The notes under the pieces: generated by a model
Seen by the model: only the letters and a program-made list of their open reading frames with translations
What the model was told of the DNA's origin: nothing
Databases searched by the model: none
Position numbers and translations under genes: made by a program
Assembly (NCBI GenBank): GCA_041861885.1
Contig: JBGVUE010000001.1
Coordinates: forward strand, 1,104,001 to 1,168,000
Direction: 5' to 3'
Source of the DNA: Haloimpatiens sp. FM7315
GTDB taxonomy: Bacteria > Bacillota > Clostridia > Clostridiales > Clostridiaceae
Length of the DNA stretch: 64,000 nucleotides
Shown here: one piece after another, positions 53,638 to 63,940 of the stretch
Position numbering within the stretch: position 1 is the stretch's first letter
How the letters are laid out: each line of letters begins with the position of its first letter

Positions 53638-55934
53638 ATGGTAAAGATAAATAAAAAAAGATTTATATCTTTTGTAGCTTTTATAGCTTTTGGAATTACA
53701 AATTTAAATGTGCATTATGTAATGGCATCACAAAATAAAATATCACTTGAAAATGAAAGGATTATTAAATCAGAAACAATAGGAAAAGGAATAGAGTATA
53801 CAAGAAAGCAAGTTAATATTAAAAGCAATAATTATAATAAAAAAGAAATTGCAAATATTGTTAAATTGGATTTGAATGATAAAGACGTAAAGGTAATAAC
53901 CTCTAAAGCTGAAGACAAAGTTAAGGCACTTGAGAATCTTTCAAAACAAATTCAAAGAGAAGTAAAGAAAGACAAAAATGTTATTGCTGGAATAAATGGA
54001 GATATGTTTAATGTAAGAGAAAAGATAAGTACAGGCCCACAGGTTATGGATGGAAAACTTTTGGTGAATTATGCATATAAATGCCATGAGAAAATGTTAC
54101 CGGTATTTGGCATAAAAGATGATGGAACATATTTTATTAAAACCTTGGATTTTATTGGACAAGTTAAAAGTGAAGATGATAATTATAAAATTAATATAGA
54201 TTATGTAAATAGAGAACCTAGAAATGGTACAGTAATGGCTTATACAAGAGAATATGCAAGAGATGGAGTTATTAATTTATCCAGTTTGAAAGGTGATACT
54301 GTTTGTTTGGTTTTGGAAGGAGACAATTTCCTTAAACTAGATGAGGACCTAAGCTGTGTCGTAAGAAAAGTAATTCCTGGAAATAAGAATTATCTCTTAA
54401 ACAGGAACGATTTACTCATTGTTGCAAATGGTCGTAGAGCTGCGGAACTAAAGAATACTTTTAAAGAAGGTTGTAGCTTAAAAGTAAACGTAAGTTTTAG
54501 TGAAAAAGGAATAGTTGAATTAATGGGCGGATATAATTATTTAGTTAGGAATGGAGTGGCTTTAACAGAGGAGCAAATGTTAAATAATGGCGCCGAAAGT
54601 TATATAGTTAAGTCTAAAAGCAAGGCAAGGACGGCTATAGGAATTACAGAAGATAATAAATTGATTGCAGTTACAGTAGATGGTGGAAATTCATCTAAAG
54701 CTGTAAGTGATGGATTAACACTTCCAGATATGGCTAAGTTAATGGAAGGCGAAAAAGCTGTTGTTGCAATGAATTTAGATGGAGGAGGTTCAACTCAAAT
54801 GAATGTGAAACCTCTTTTAGAAGACAATTGTGTTATAGCAAATAAGCCCTCAGATGGATGGCAAAGAAGCATAACAAATGCTCTTTTATTTTTAAGTCTT
54901 GCACCAAAAACAGGCTTAGCAAAGATTATATACTTAAATGATGATTTTACTATTTATAAAAACAGTAATTACAAATTAAGTATGAAGGCTGTAGATACTA
55001 ATTATAATAAGATGGATGAAAAATGGAGTAGTGTAAAATGGCAGCTAAACAGCCTTGGTTCTGTAGATGAAAAGGGAATATTTAAAGCTTTTGATGGTGC
55101 TGGTAGTGGAAAGATTGAGGCAGTTTTAGATGAAGCAAAAGATGAAATAAATATAAAAGTAATAGATAGTATTCCTAATTTAAGTTTTGTGGACAAGTCA
55201 CCTATATTTCTACAAAAACTGGGAAGCAAAAATTTGATATAAATATTAAAGATGAAAATGGAAACAATGTAATAGTAAATGATGAGTTTATTAACTGGAA
55301 GGTAGAAGGAGATATAGGTACTATATCAAAAGATGGGGTTTTTAAGGCAGTTAATAAAAAAGCTAAGGGTAAAATAACTGTTCAAATTGGAGACAAAAGT
55401 ACAAGTATAGATGTTGAAATAGGAAAAGATCCTGTGATTTTTGATGATTTTGAGCATAGAGATAATTCGAGATATAAAATTAGTGGTTATGCACTTGGAA
55501 ATGGATGGGTAACCGCAGAACAACATAAAAGTGGAAAGTATAGTTTTAAACTTAATTATGATTTAGCAAATAAGAAGTGGACAAGAAGATTTAATGGAAC
55601 AGTAAATGTAAACACTACTTTTAAAGATTCTAAGGGGAAAAATATTAAAAATATTTATACCTCTTTAGGTAAGCCTTCTAAAATGGGAATGTGGGTATAT
55701 GGAGATGGAAAAGCACCTTGGCTAAGGGCTGTTATTAAAGATGCTTCAGGTAAAGAACATACGGTTAATTTTGCTCAAAGGATTAACTGGAAAGGGTGGA
55801 GATACTTAACTGCAACTTTGCCAAAAGAGATTAATTCTTCAGTAGAATTATCTTCAATTTACCTTGTAGAGACAAATAAAAAATCAAATTTAAAAGGCTT
55901 TATTTATCTTGATGATGTAACATTTATATATTAG
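53638..55934 (+). CDS. Exported phosphodiester glycosidase (NAGPA/DUF2233) domain protein, one frame break
   Basis: About 765 residues. A signal peptide (KKRFISFVAFIAFGITNLNVHYVMA) is followed by an N-terminal region and a NAGPA-type domain: AGINGDMFN, ARTAIGITEDNKLIAVTVDG, AVVAMNLDGGGSTQMNV and SITNALLFL, where the DGGGS motif is the family signature. Two Big2-like domains (about 440-600) and a C-terminal beta-sandwich resembling a carbohydrate-binding module (FDDFEHRD ... YLDDVTFIY) follow. The frame breaks at A5 55214-55218; one A restores FLQTGKQKFDINIKDENG. Start 53638 follows GAGGGGAG. It likely cleaves glycan phosphodiesters at the cell surface. Confidence 0.85.
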
Positions 55935-55983
55935 TCTGATTTTAAATAAAAATTTTAAAGAGCAATAAGGTTTTGTGATTAAA

Positions 55984-56035
55984 GGCAAAATCTCTGGATT
56001 CAAATTAAGGTTTCAGGGATTTTGTCTTTTTTATA
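55984..56035 (+). terminator. Terminator after the NAGPA gene
   Basis: GGCAAAATCTCTGG pairs with TTCAGGGATTTTGTC, with T6 following. Confidence 0.8.
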
Positions 56036-56123
56036 ATTAGAACAAAAAATAAATTTTGTGATAGAATAAGAGCGTTGGGGATTACTTTTAACCTTATGTT
56101 ATGAGAAAAGAGAGGTATTAATA

Positions 56124-56414
56124 ATGGCAATTTCAAAAAAAGATGTTGAATATGTAGCTAAACTTTCAAAGATACACATTAATGAAGATGAAAAAGATGA
56201 GTTTATAAAGGATTTTAATGATATTTTAAACTATATGGAAATACTAAATGGCCTTGATACAGAAAATATAGAGCCACTTACAAATCCATATTATATAGAT
56301 AATAAATTTAGAGAAGATGAGGTTTTGGACTCTATGAGTCCTAAAGAGGTTTTCAGAAATTCAAAAGACAGATATGAAGAGTATTTTATAGTGCCAAAAG
56401 TTATAGAAAAATAG
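56124..56414 (+). CDS. gatC: Asp-tRNA(Asn)/Glu-tRNA(Gln) amidotransferase subunit C
   Basis: 96 residues. It stabilises GatA and links GatA and Gat[17 protein letters not shown] and [12 protein letters not shown] are typical. AGAGAGG precedes the ATG, and gatA starts 17 bp after the stop. Confidence 0.95.
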   Translation: MAISKKDVEYVAKLSKIHINEDEKDEFIKDFNDILNYMEILNGLDTENIEPLTNPYYIDNKFREDEVLDSMSPKEVFRNSKDRYEEYFIVPKVIEK

Positions 56415-56431
56415 CTTTAAGGAGTGAAAAA

Positions 56432-57884
56432 ATGGAATTATATAGATTAAAAGCTCATGAAATAAGGGATAAGATAATAAGAAAAGATGTTAAAGCAGAA
56501 GAAGTAGTTAAAAGCTTTTTAAGTAGGATAGAGGATATTGATTCAAAACTAGGGGCCTATCTCTATGTTGCAAAAGAAGAGTCTATAAAAGAAGCTAAGA
56601 GAGTAGATATAAAAATAGAAAAAGGTGAAAAACTAGGACTCCTTGCAGGAATACCTATAGCTATAAAAGATAATATAAGTGTTTTGGGAATGCAAAATAC
56701 TTGTGCCTCTAAAATTTTAGAAGGCTATATATCTCCTTATGATGCTTTTGTAGTTAAGAAATTAAAGACTTGTGACAGTGTAATACTAGGGAAAACAAAT
56801 ATGGATGAGTTTGCTATGGGATCATCTAATGAGAATAGTGCTTTTAAAATTGTTAAAAATCCTTTTGATTTATCAAGAGTTCCGGGAGGTTCTTCAGGTG
56901 GTTCTGCAGCAGCTGTGGCCTCTTATGAGGCTGCACTTTCACTTGGTACAGAAACAGGAGGATCTGTAAGACAGCCTGCTTCTTTTGCGGGATTGTTGGT
57001 CTTAAACCTACTTATGGAAGGGTATCCAGAAATGGAGTGGTTGCATTTGCATCCACTCTTGATCAAGTAGGTACTATGGGTAAAGATGTGGAAGATTGTG
57101 CACTTATTACAGAGGTAGTATCTGGAGTAGACAAAGGAGATTTTACAACAGCAGATATAGAAGTACCAAACTATAAGAAATTTTTAACTAAAGATGTAAA
57201 AGGGAAAAGAATAGGAGTTCCAGAAGAGTTTTTTAATGGACTTGATGGAAAAATACACAAAAAATCTCTGATGTATTAAGGGTTTTTAAAGAAAATGGAG
57301 CTATAGTTGAAAAAATATCATTACCACTACTTAATTATTCTATTGCTGATTATTATATAATAGCTTGTGCAGAAGCTTCATCGAATCTTGCAAGGTTTGA
57401 TGGTGTTAAATATGGATTTAGGGCAAAGAATTTCAAGGATGCAGAAGATATATGTATTAATTCAAGAACAGAGGGTTTTGGTAGAGAAGTAAAAAGAAGA
57501 ATAATTTTAGGTACCTATGTTTTGTCTAAAGGGTATTATGATGCATATTATAAAAAAGCTTTAAAGGTTAGAAATTTAATCAAAATGGATTTTCAGAAGG
57601 TACTTTCAAAATATGATGCTATAATAACACCAACTTCACCAACTACGGCATTTAAAATTGGAGAAAAGAATAAAGATGTATTATCAATGTATCTAGGGGA
57701 TGTGTACACAGTACCTGTGAATATTGCTGGGCTTCCTGCTATAACTGTGCCTTGTGGCTATGTAGAGGGCCTTCCAGTTGGGTTCCAACTTATTGGAAAT
57801 TATTTTGGCGAGGGAACATTGTTTAATCTTGCTTTTAGCTATGAAAAGTCCACTAAGCACCAAAATGAGATACCAAATATATAA
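56432..57884 (+). CDS. gatA: Asp/Glu-tRNA amidotransferase subunit A, two frame breaks
   Basis: The amidase subunit, releasing ammonia from glutamine. The Ser-cisSer-Lys site is visible: [13 protein letters not shown] (Lys, about 80), [14 protein letters not shown] and [14 protein letters not shown]. Breaks at 56989-56992 (GGGA, one base short; restores [23 protein letters not shown]) and at A6 57259-57264 (restores [17 protein letters not shown]). Adding both gives 484 residues, the normal length. The gene is needed for Gln- and/or Asn-tRNA formation, so real inactivation is implausible. Confidence 0.94.
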
Positions 57885-57898
57885 AGGAAGGTGTAAAA

Positions 57899-59329
57899 AT
57901 GATTTATGAGTCAGTTATAGGTTTAGAAGTTCATGTGGAACTTAACACTAAAACAAAAATATTCTGTGGTTGTAGTACAGAATTTGGGGCAGTGCCAAAT
58001 ACCCATGTGTGTCCAATTTGCTTAGGGCTACCAGGGGCACTTCCAAGGCTAAACAAAATGGCAGTGGAGTGTGCTATAAAAGCAGGTTTGGCCCTTAACT
58101 GCTCCATTAATAAAATAAGTAGAATGGATAGAAAAAATTATTTTTATCCAGATTGCCCTAAAAATTATCAGATAACACAGTCAGAAATCCCACTATGTAA
58201 CTATGGACATATAGATATAGAACTTGATAACGGCAGTATAAAGAGAATTGGTATTGAAAGAATTCATATAGAAGAAGATGCTGGAAAACTTTTGCACAGA
58301 GAAAATGGAACTCTAATAGATTATAATAGGGCGGGTATTCCCCTAGCGGAAATAGTTTCAAATCCAGATATTAGGTCAGCAAAGGAAGCTATAAGTTATT
58401 TAGAAAAATTGAAAAATACCCTTCAAGCTATAAATGTGTCTGATTGCAAAATGGAACAAGGCTCTTTAAGATGCGATGCAAATATTTCTGTAAGAAGAAA
58501 AGGAAGTAGTGTTTTAGGTGTTAAAACTGAAATTAAAAACATGAATTCTTTTAAGGCTTTAGGTAAAGCTTTAGATTATGAATTTGAAAGACAGGTTAGA
58601 GCTATAGAAAGCGGAGAGCAGTTAGAATCTGAAACAAGAAGGTGGAATGATAATAAAGGCATTACTGAAATAATGAGGGCAAAGGAGAATAAGGATGATT
58701 ACAGATATTTCAATGAAGGGGATTTGGCTATTATAAATATAGATAATTGGTGGCTTTCTAAAATAAAAGATGAAATTAAAGAACTTCCATATGAAAAAAT
58801 TGATAGATTCATTAAAGAGTATGGGTTAAGTAAAAAAGAAGCGGAACTTATAATTATTACTATGAAAATGGATAAATTTTATGAAGCAGCTGTTAAAGTA
58901 AATAATGAGTTCAAATTAACCTCTAACTGGATAATTGGAGATTTAAGAAAAATTCTTAGCGAAAATGGGAAAAACGCTGGAGAACTAAAGTTTTATCCAG
59001 AGCAATTGGGAGAATTAATTGATTTCATAAAAAGTAAATCCATATCAAATGCTATGGGCAAAATTGTATTAGAGGAAATGTTCAAAGAAGGGAAAAATCC
59101 TAAAGAGATAATTGAAGAAAAAGGACTTATTCAGAATAATGATGAAGAAAACATATTAAGTGTAGTTAGAGATGTATTAAAGGATAATAAAAAGTCTATA
59201 GAGGATTATAAAATGGGAAAAACAAAAGTCTTAGGATATTTAGTGGGAAAGGTTATGAAGATAACAAAAGGAAGAGCCAATCCTGTGCTTATTAATAAAC
59301 TAATTAAGGAACAAATAATAAAACAATAA
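57899..59329 (+). CDS. gatB: Asp/Glu-tRNA amidotransferase subunit B
   Basis: 476 residues. It binds and phosphorylates the misacylated tRNA. IGLEVHVELNTKTKIFCGCSTEFG, HVCPICLGLPGALP and MDRKNYFYPDCPKNYQITQ are family signatures; the paired Cys (CGC, CPIC) may bind zinc. The C-terminal helical YqeY-like tail (about 330-476) is present. AGGAAGGTG precedes the ATG; coupled to gatA by a 14-bp gap. Confidence 0.96.
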   Translation: MIYESVIGLEVHVELNTKTKIFCGCSTEFGAVPNTHVCPICLGLPGALPRLNKMAVECAIKAGLALNCSINKISRMDRKNYFYPDCPKNYQITQSEIPLCNYGHIDIELDNGSIKRIGIERIHIEEDAGKLLHRENGTLIDYNRAGIPLAEIVSNPDIRSAKEAISYLEKLKNTLQAINVSDCKMEQGSLRCDANISVRRKGSSVLGVKTEIKNMNSFKALGKALDYEFERQVRAIESGEQLESETRRWNDNKGITEIMRAKENKDDYRYFNEGDLAIINIDNWWLSKIKDEIKELPYEKIDRFIKEYGLSKKEAELIIITMKMDKFYEAAVKVNNEFKLTSNWIIGDLRKILSENGKNAGELKFYPEQLGELIDFIKSKSISNAMGKIVLEEMFKEGKNPKEIIEEKGLIQNNDEENILSVVRDVLKDNKKSIEDYKMGKTKVLGYLVGKVMKITKGRANPVLINKLIKEQIIKQ

Positions 59330-59387
59330 TTCTGTAAAAAGGAAAAATAGTAAGGTTAATAATAATATTGATTTACTAATAAATTAA

Positions 59388-59430
59388 AAGACAAGGAAGG
59401 ATATAATATTCCTCCTTGTCTTATTTTATT
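59388..59430. terminator. gatCAB terminator
   Basis: AAGACAAGGAAGG with CCTCCTTGTCTT across a 10-nt loop, followed by T-rich DNA; it can act for both converging transcripts. Confidence 0.85.
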
Positions 59431-59490
59431 TTAATTTAATTATAAAATTTTAAAATGAGTCTTGGAGACTAAGTCGCATTGTTATAATCA

Positions 59491-60915
59491 TTATTTTTCC
59501 TCTTCTTTTATTGGAGTGTCCGGCTTTTTATCAATATTTTTAAATCTATTTTTAAAATATTGAATCATAAAGAAAATGGTAAAGTTTGGTTCGCTATAAA
59601 AGGAAGTTTTGTTTTGTTTAAAACACCCCTTTTTTTCTGAAAATATATGTTTTTTGTAAAAATAGGTGCATACAAAGTTTTCTCTGGTGTAGATATATTG
59701 GGCATAATAAAATGTTGTTCATCAAGTAAGTCTGAAGATTTAAGAGAAAAATCAGCATATCGCTCTATATCATCTAAATTTGGTGCTTCTGGCCAACTTA
59801 GTATCAAACCAGAGTTTACAATTTGGTATTTAAATATATTATAGATCATTTGATTATATTCAGTATTATCTTTGTTGCTACTGTAAATGTTAAGACAAAA
59901 TAAGTAATACATTATATCTTGTGAAGAAAATTCTAATTTTTTATCTTCGGTATTATAGCAGAAAATTCCTAAATTTTCATCATACATTTTTAGCAGTTTA
60001 GTGATGACTTTTCCACATATTTCATCAAACTTTAGAACTTTTTCATAAGAGTTTATAAGAGATAAGTTAATAAAAACTAAACAGTCATATTCTACTGAGT
60101 TTTCATTGCCTTCAAAATACTTATTCTCATATTTATTGCTTATTAGATCACAAATATCCATAAGGAGTAATTTAGCATTTTCATCCTTTGAGCAATCATA
60201 AAATATATTAAGTCCAAAGCAAAGCTTGTTTAACTCGTTTAAAGGTAGATTATATATCTCATCTTTGTAAGATAAGAGCATGTTTAGTATATCTAGTGAA
60301 AATTTCTTAAATTCATCGCTAGATTTATCGTTAAAAGTGGAATACTTATAATAAGCACACATTAAAAGAGCTTGATCAGAGAATTTAAACTTGGTGTTTT
60401 TATCTTCAAAAACTAAGTCTTCAGAAAATACTTCTGTGTCATCAACTTTGTCTACAAATATTCCCTCTATATTTCTTAAATAGGAAGCAAAAAATAAGTT
60501 GGTTTTTACATAAGTTCATGTATAAGTTATAGTATAAGTATTTATCTTGAGATATGTCTTTGAAATTTTTGTAATAATCTAGTAGATCTAAGAGGCACAA
60601 GGTCATAAATGCATTGGTACTAATATTTATTTCTTTTTTAAATTTTTCATTATCCCATAGAAGTTTTCCGTGGTCTTGTTTAAGTTTTGGGTCAGCTTTT
60701 TTATATACACATAGAAGTGGAGAAAATCCTTTAATTGTGTTAATATCATTATTAGAAAAAGACTTGTTCTTAAATTTTTCTAAGGGTGCAACAATACCAC
60801 ATTTTGAATTTAGAACTATGTGTTTTACAGATTCCTTAGAAAGGTGAAATAATTCGTTATTTATGTTATTCTTATTTATGCTATTTATTCTTAAAAAGGG
60901 TCCTATGAATTTCAA
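59491..60915 (-). CDS. Unknown helical protein of about 474 residues, two frame breaks
   Basis: No family recognised. The protein is helix-rich without signal peptide or membrane segments, and its alternating helices with Trp/Tyr/Asp clusters (LILSWPEAPNLDDIERYADF) suggest an alpha/alpha-barrel-like fold, which is only a guess. TTG 60915 is chosen (AGGTGG 8 bases upstream). Two frame changes: near 60512-60513 (one extra base; restores YVKTNLFFASYLRNIEGIFV) and at T7 59630-59636 (one base short; restores KKKGCFKQNKTSFYSEPNF). The end is then PDTPIKEEEK with TAA at 59491-59493. It is divergent from rdgB. Confidence 0.6.
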
Positions 60916-61034
60916 TATACACACCACCTAAAAATAATTCTTATAAAATATATGAATTATAAATTCAAAAGTTGCTTGTTTATAAGAAATAAAAAATTTT
61001 TTTATAAAAAATTATAAAAATATAGGAGGAAAAT

Positions 61035-61643
61035 ATGAAAAGATTAGTTGTAGCTAGCAATAATGAAAATAAAATTAAAGAAATAAAAGAGATATTATCT
61101 AGTTTAGACTTGGAAATATTGTCTTTAAAAGAAGCTGGAATAAATATTGATATAGATGAGACGGGAACTACTTTTTTAGAAAATGCACATATAAAAGCCA
61201 GTGAGATTTATAAAATAGTTGAAAACTCAATGGTTTTAGCGGATGATTCAGGACTTATGGTAGATGCACTAGGGGGAGCACCTGGAGTATATTCTGCAAG
61301 ATTTTCTGGAGAACACGGAAATTACGAGATGAACAATAAAAAATTACTAGATGTACTTAAAGGCGTGAAGAAAGAAGACAGAAAGGGTAAATTTCTTTGT
61401 GCAATGGTTCTAATTATAGATGAGGAAAGAACTATTGAAGTTGAAGGAGAAATAAAAGGATTTATTACTGAAGAGGAGCTTGGAGAAAACGGCTTTGGGT
61501 ATGATCCATTGTTTTTTATACCAGAATACAATAGAACTTTTGCACAAATGGATTCTAAGACAAAGAATTCTATAAGTCATAGAAAAATTGCTTTAAAAAA
61601 ACTTTATGATGAAGTAAAAAAGCATACAATGGAGGATAATTAA
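61035..61643 (+). CDS. rdgB: XTP/dITP diphosphatase (RdgB/HAM1)
   Basis: 202 residues. It removes non-canonical purine triphosphates. VVASNNENKIKEIKEIL, TTFLENAHIKASEI, VLADDSGLMVDALGGAPGVYSARF, GFGYDPLFFIPEY and ISHRKIALKKL are all present. AGGAGG before ATG. Its TAATG overlap couples it to the next gene. Confidence 0.95.
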   Translation: MKRLVVASNNENKIKEIKEILSSLDLEILSLKEAGINIDIDETGTTFLENAHIKASEIYKIVENSMVLADDSGLMVDALGGAPGVYSARFSGEHGNYEMNNKKLLDVLKGVKKEDRKGKFLCAMVLIIDEERTIEVEGEIKGFITEEELGENGFGYDPLFFIPEYNRTFAQMDSKTKNSISHRKIALKKLYDEVKKHTMEDN

Positions 61644-62116
61644 TGATAATAGGCGTAATCAGTGATACTCATAGAAATTTATATTTTATAAGTGAACTTC
61701 AGGACATATTTAAAAACTGCGACAAAATTATTCATTTAGGTGATAATTTAAGTGATGCTGAAGAGCTTAAAGAGTATTTTAAGTGCCCAATTTTAAATGT
61801 CAGGGGCAATTGTGATTTTACAAGAACGGTTCCAAGTGAAAGGATAGAGATTATAGAGGGGAAAAAAGTATTTCTTACACATGGTCATGAATATGATGTT
61901 AAATGGCATATGAATGCATTAACCTACAAAGCTAGGGAAGTTGGTGCAGATATAGTTTTATTTGGGCACACACATAGCTCTATGGCAGAATGTGTAGATA
62001 ATGTATGGTATGTTAACCCAGGAAGCCCAAGTTTGCCAAGAGATGGTCGTAAAACTGTAGCTATTATTGAGATAAAAAACGGTATGGTACAGGTATCCAT
62101 AAGAGGTATAAAATAA
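61643..62116 (+). CDS. YfcE/MJ0936-family metallophosphoesterase
   Basis: 157 residues with the two-metal phosphoesterase motifs ISDTHRN, HLGDNLSD, NVRGNCD, LTHGHEYDVK and LFGHTHSS. It cleaves small phosphodiesters; the natural substrate is unknown. It overlaps rdgB by one base, a pairing common in clostridia. Confidence 0.9.
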   Translation: MIIGVISDTHRNLYFISELQDIFKNCDKIIHLGDNLSDAEELKEYFKCPILNVRGNCDFTRTVPSERIEIIEGKKVFLTHGHEYDVKWHMNALTYKAREVGADIVLFGHTHSSMAECVDNVWYVNPGSPSLPRDGRKTVAIIEIKNGMVQVSIRGIK

Positions 62117-62143
62117 AAAAATAAAAAAATTTTTAAAAAGGTA

Positions 62144-62172
62144 TTGACGAAATAGAGCCTATAGTGTAGAAT
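62144..62172 (+). promoter_or_regulatory. Promoter of the tRNA operon
   Basis: TTGACG (62144-62149), 17-base spacer, TAGAAT (62167-62172). About 65 bp of leader precedes the first tRNA. Confidence 0.8.
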
Positions 62173-62241
62173 AATCATTGTCGTCGGGAACAAAACGAAG
62201 CGATGCAAAGGCATGGCGGAGTAAGGTTTTGAAGGACAAAT

Positions 62242-62317
62242 CGGGGTGTGGCGCAGATGGGAGCGCGCGTGGTTTGGGACCATGAGGTCGCAGGTTCAAT
62301 CCCTGTCACCCCGACCA
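62242..62317 (+). tRNA. tRNA-Pro (UGG), copy 1
   Basis: Cloverleaf with acceptor CGGGGTG/CACCCCG, anticodon loop TTTGGGA and encoded CCA. First gene of the array. Confidence 0.96.
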
Positions 62318-62329
62318 CATATATTACAT

Positions 62330-62403
62330 GCGGGTGTAACTCAATGGTAGAGCGCCAGCCTTCCAAGCTGGATACGAGGGTTCGATTCCCTTCACCCGCT
62401 CCA
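62330..62403 (+). tRNA. tRNA-Gly (UCC), copy 1
   Basis: Acceptor GCGGGTG/CACCCGC, anticodon loop CTTCCAA, encoded CCA. Confidence 0.96.
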
Positions 62404-62409
62404 GGATAT

Positions 62410-62486
62410 GCGTCTTTAGCTCAGCTGGATAGAGCAACGGCCTTCTAAGCCGTGTGCCGGGGGTTCGACTCCCTTAAGACGCACCA
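62410..62486 (+). tRNA. tRNA-Arg (UCU), copy 1
   Basis: Acceptor GCGTCTT/AAGACGC, anticodon loop CTTCTAA, CCA encoded. One of four near-identical copies in the window. Confidence 0.96.
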
Positions 62487-62489
62487 TGT

Positions 62490-62565
62490 GTGCCATTAGC
62501 TCAGTTGGTAGAGCACCTGACTCTTAATCAGGGTGCCCAGGGTTCGAATCCCTGATGGCGCACCA
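62490..62565 (+). tRNA. tRNA-Lys (CUU), copy 1
   Basis: Acceptor GTGCCAT/ATGGCGC (one G-T pair), anticodon loop CTCTTAA, CCA encoded. Confidence 0.95.
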
Positions 62566-62656
62566 TTAATTTCATGATAAACATGAAATAATTATTAGGG
62601 TACATAACTGTATTCTAGGTGTTGAAAATTGCTTTTCTTCACTAATTCCAAGATGT

Positions 62657-62733
62657 GCGTCTTTAGCTCAGCTGGATAGAGCAACGGCCTTCTAAGCCGT
62701 GTGCCGGGGGTTCGACTCCCTTAAGACGCACCA
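62657..62733 (+). tRNA. tRNA-Arg (UCU), copy 2
   Basis: Same sequence as copy 1. It follows a 91-bp spacer containing a small TTTCATG/CATGAAA hairpin and starts the 859-bp repeat unit. Confidence 0.96.
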
Positions 62734-62742
62734 TTTTATTAT

Positions 62743-62819
62743 GGTGGATGTAGTTCAGTTGGTAGAGCACCAGATTGTGGCTCTGGGTGTCGAGGGTTCG
62801 AATCCCTTCATTCACCCCA
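62743..62819 (+). tRNA. tRNA-His (GUG), copy 1
   Basis: Acceptor GTGGATG/CATTCAC plus the extra G(-1) facing C73; anticodon loop TTGTGGC; CCA encoded. Confidence 0.95.
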
Positions 62820-62822
62820 TAT

Positions 62823-62897
62823 TGGGATGTCGCCAAGCGGTAAGGCACTAGACTTTGACTCTAGCATTCGTAGGTTCGAATCCTGCCCTCCCAGCCA
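62823..62897 (+). tRNA. tRNA-Gln (UUG), copy 1
   Basis: Anticodon loop CTTTGAC, CCA encoded. The acceptor TGGGATG/CCTCCCA has a T6-C67 mismatch where an A at position 67 would pair. Confidence 0.93.
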
Positions 62898-62901
62898 AAA
62901 A

Positions 62902-62977
62902 GATTCACTAGCTCAGTCGGTAGAGCACATGACTTTTAATCATGGTGTCCGGGGTTCGATTCCCCGGTGAGTCACCA
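62902..62977 (+). tRNA. tRNA-Lys (UUU), copy 1
   Basis: Acceptor GATTCAC/GTGAGTC, anticodon loop CTTTTAA, CCA encoded. Confidence 0.96.
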
Positions 62978-62991
62978 AAAATACAATACAT

Positions 62992-63075
62992 GCAGGTGTG
63001 GCGGAATTGGCAGACGCACTAGACTTAGGATCTAGCGCCAACGGCGTGGGGGTTCGACTCCCTTCACCTGCACCA
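62992..63075 (+). tRNA. tRNA-Leu (UAG), copy 1
   Basis: Class II tRNA with a long variable arm (CGCCAACGGCG), anticodon loop CTTAGGA, CCA encoded. Confidence 0.96.
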
Positions 63076-63080
63076 AATAT

Positions 63081-63156
63081 GCGGAAGTGGCTCAGTTGGT
63101 AGAGCGCCACCTTGCCAAGGTGGATGTCGCGGGTTCGAGTCCCGTCTTCCGCTCCA
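63081..63156 (+). tRNA. tRNA-Gly (GCC), copy 1
   Basis: Acceptor GCGGAAG/CTTCCGC, anticodon loop TTGCCAA, CCA encoded. Confidence 0.96.
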
Positions 63157-63162
63157 GGATGT

Positions 63163-63239
63163 GCGTCTTTAGCTCAGCTGGATAGAGCAACGGCCTTCTA
63201 AGCCGTGTGCCGGGGGTTCGACTCCCTTAAGACGCACCA
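63163..63239 (+). tRNA. tRNA-Arg (UCU), copy 3
   Basis: Same sequence as copies 1 and 2; followed by Lys(CUU) as in copy 1. Confidence 0.96.
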
Positions 63240-63242
63240 TGT

Positions 63243-63318
63243 GTGCCATTAGCTCAGTTGGTAGAGCACCTGACTCTTAATCAGGGTGCCCAGGGTTCGA
63301 ATCCCTGATGGCGCACCA
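63243..63318 (+). tRNA. tRNA-Lys (CUU), copy 2
   Basis: Same sequence as copy 1 at 62490. Confidence 0.95.
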
Positions 63319-63347
63319 TATTTATCTTTTATTAGCATTACGATTTT

Positions 63348-63423
63348 CGGGGTGTGGCGCAGATGGGAGCGCGCGTGGTTTGGGACCATGAGGTCGCAGG
63401 TTCAATCCCTGTCACCCCGACCA
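63348..63423 (+). tRNA. tRNA-Pro (UGG), copy 2
   Basis: Same sequence as the first gene of the array. Confidence 0.96.
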
Positions 63424-63435
63424 AAAACTTAATAT

Positions 63436-63509
63436 GCGGGTGTAACTCAATGGTAGAGCGCCAGCCTTCCAAGCTGGATACGAGGGTTCGATTCCCTTCA
63501 CCCGCTCCA
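63436..63509 (+). tRNA. tRNA-Gly (UCC), copy 2
   Basis: Same sequence as copy 1 at 62330. Confidence 0.96.
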
Positions 63510-63515
63510 AAACGT

Positions 63516-63592
63516 GCGTCTTTAGCTCAGCTGGATAGAGCAACGGCCTTCTAAGCCGTGTGCCGGGGGTTCGACTCCCTTAAGACGCACCA
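63516..63592 (+). tRNA. tRNA-Arg (UCU), copy 4
   Basis: Same sequence as the other three copies; begins the second repeat unit. Confidence 0.96.
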
Positions 63593-63601
63593 TTTTATTG
63601 T

Positions 63602-63678
63602 GGTGGATGTAGTTCAGCTGGTAGAGCACCAGATTGTGGCTCTGGGTGTCGAGGGTTCGAATCCCTTCATTCACCCCA
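63602..63678 (+). tRNA. tRNA-His (GUG), copy 2
   Basis: As copy 1, with one difference in the D-loop region (CAGCTGG in place of CAGTTGG). Confidence 0.95.
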
Positions 63679-63681
63679 TAT

Positions 63682-63756
63682 TGGGATGTCGCCAAGCGGT
63701 AAGGCACTAGACTTTGACTCTAGCATTCGTAGGTTCGAATCCTGCCCTCCCAGCCA
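63682..63756 (+). tRNA. tRNA-Gln (UUG), copy 2
   Basis: Same as copy 1, including the T6-C67 acceptor mismatch. Confidence 0.93.
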
Positions 63757-63761
63757 AAAAA

Positions 63762-63837
63762 GATTCACTAGCTCAGTCGGTAGAGCACATGACTTTTAAT
63801 CATGGTGTCCGGGGTTCGATTCCCCGGTGAGTCACCA
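63762..63837 (+). tRNA. tRNA-Lys (UUU), copy 2
   Basis: Same sequence as copy 1 at 62902. Confidence 0.96.
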
Positions 63838-63851
63838 AAAATACAATATAT

Positions 63852-63935
63852 GCAGGTGTGGCGGAATTGGCAGACGCACTAGACTTAGGATCTAGCGCCA
63901 ACGGCGTGGGGGTTCGACTCCCTTCACCTGCACCA
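63852..63935 (+). tRNA. tRNA-Leu (UAG), copy 2
   Basis: Same sequence as copy 1 at 62992. Confidence 0.96.
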
Positions 63936-63940
63936 AATAT

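Noticed and set aside
62248..62848. Open frames in both directions across the tRNA genes (and their copies at 63354-63707)
   Set aside because: They coincide with tRNA sequences and repeat because the tRNAs repeat; no ribosome sites or protein families.
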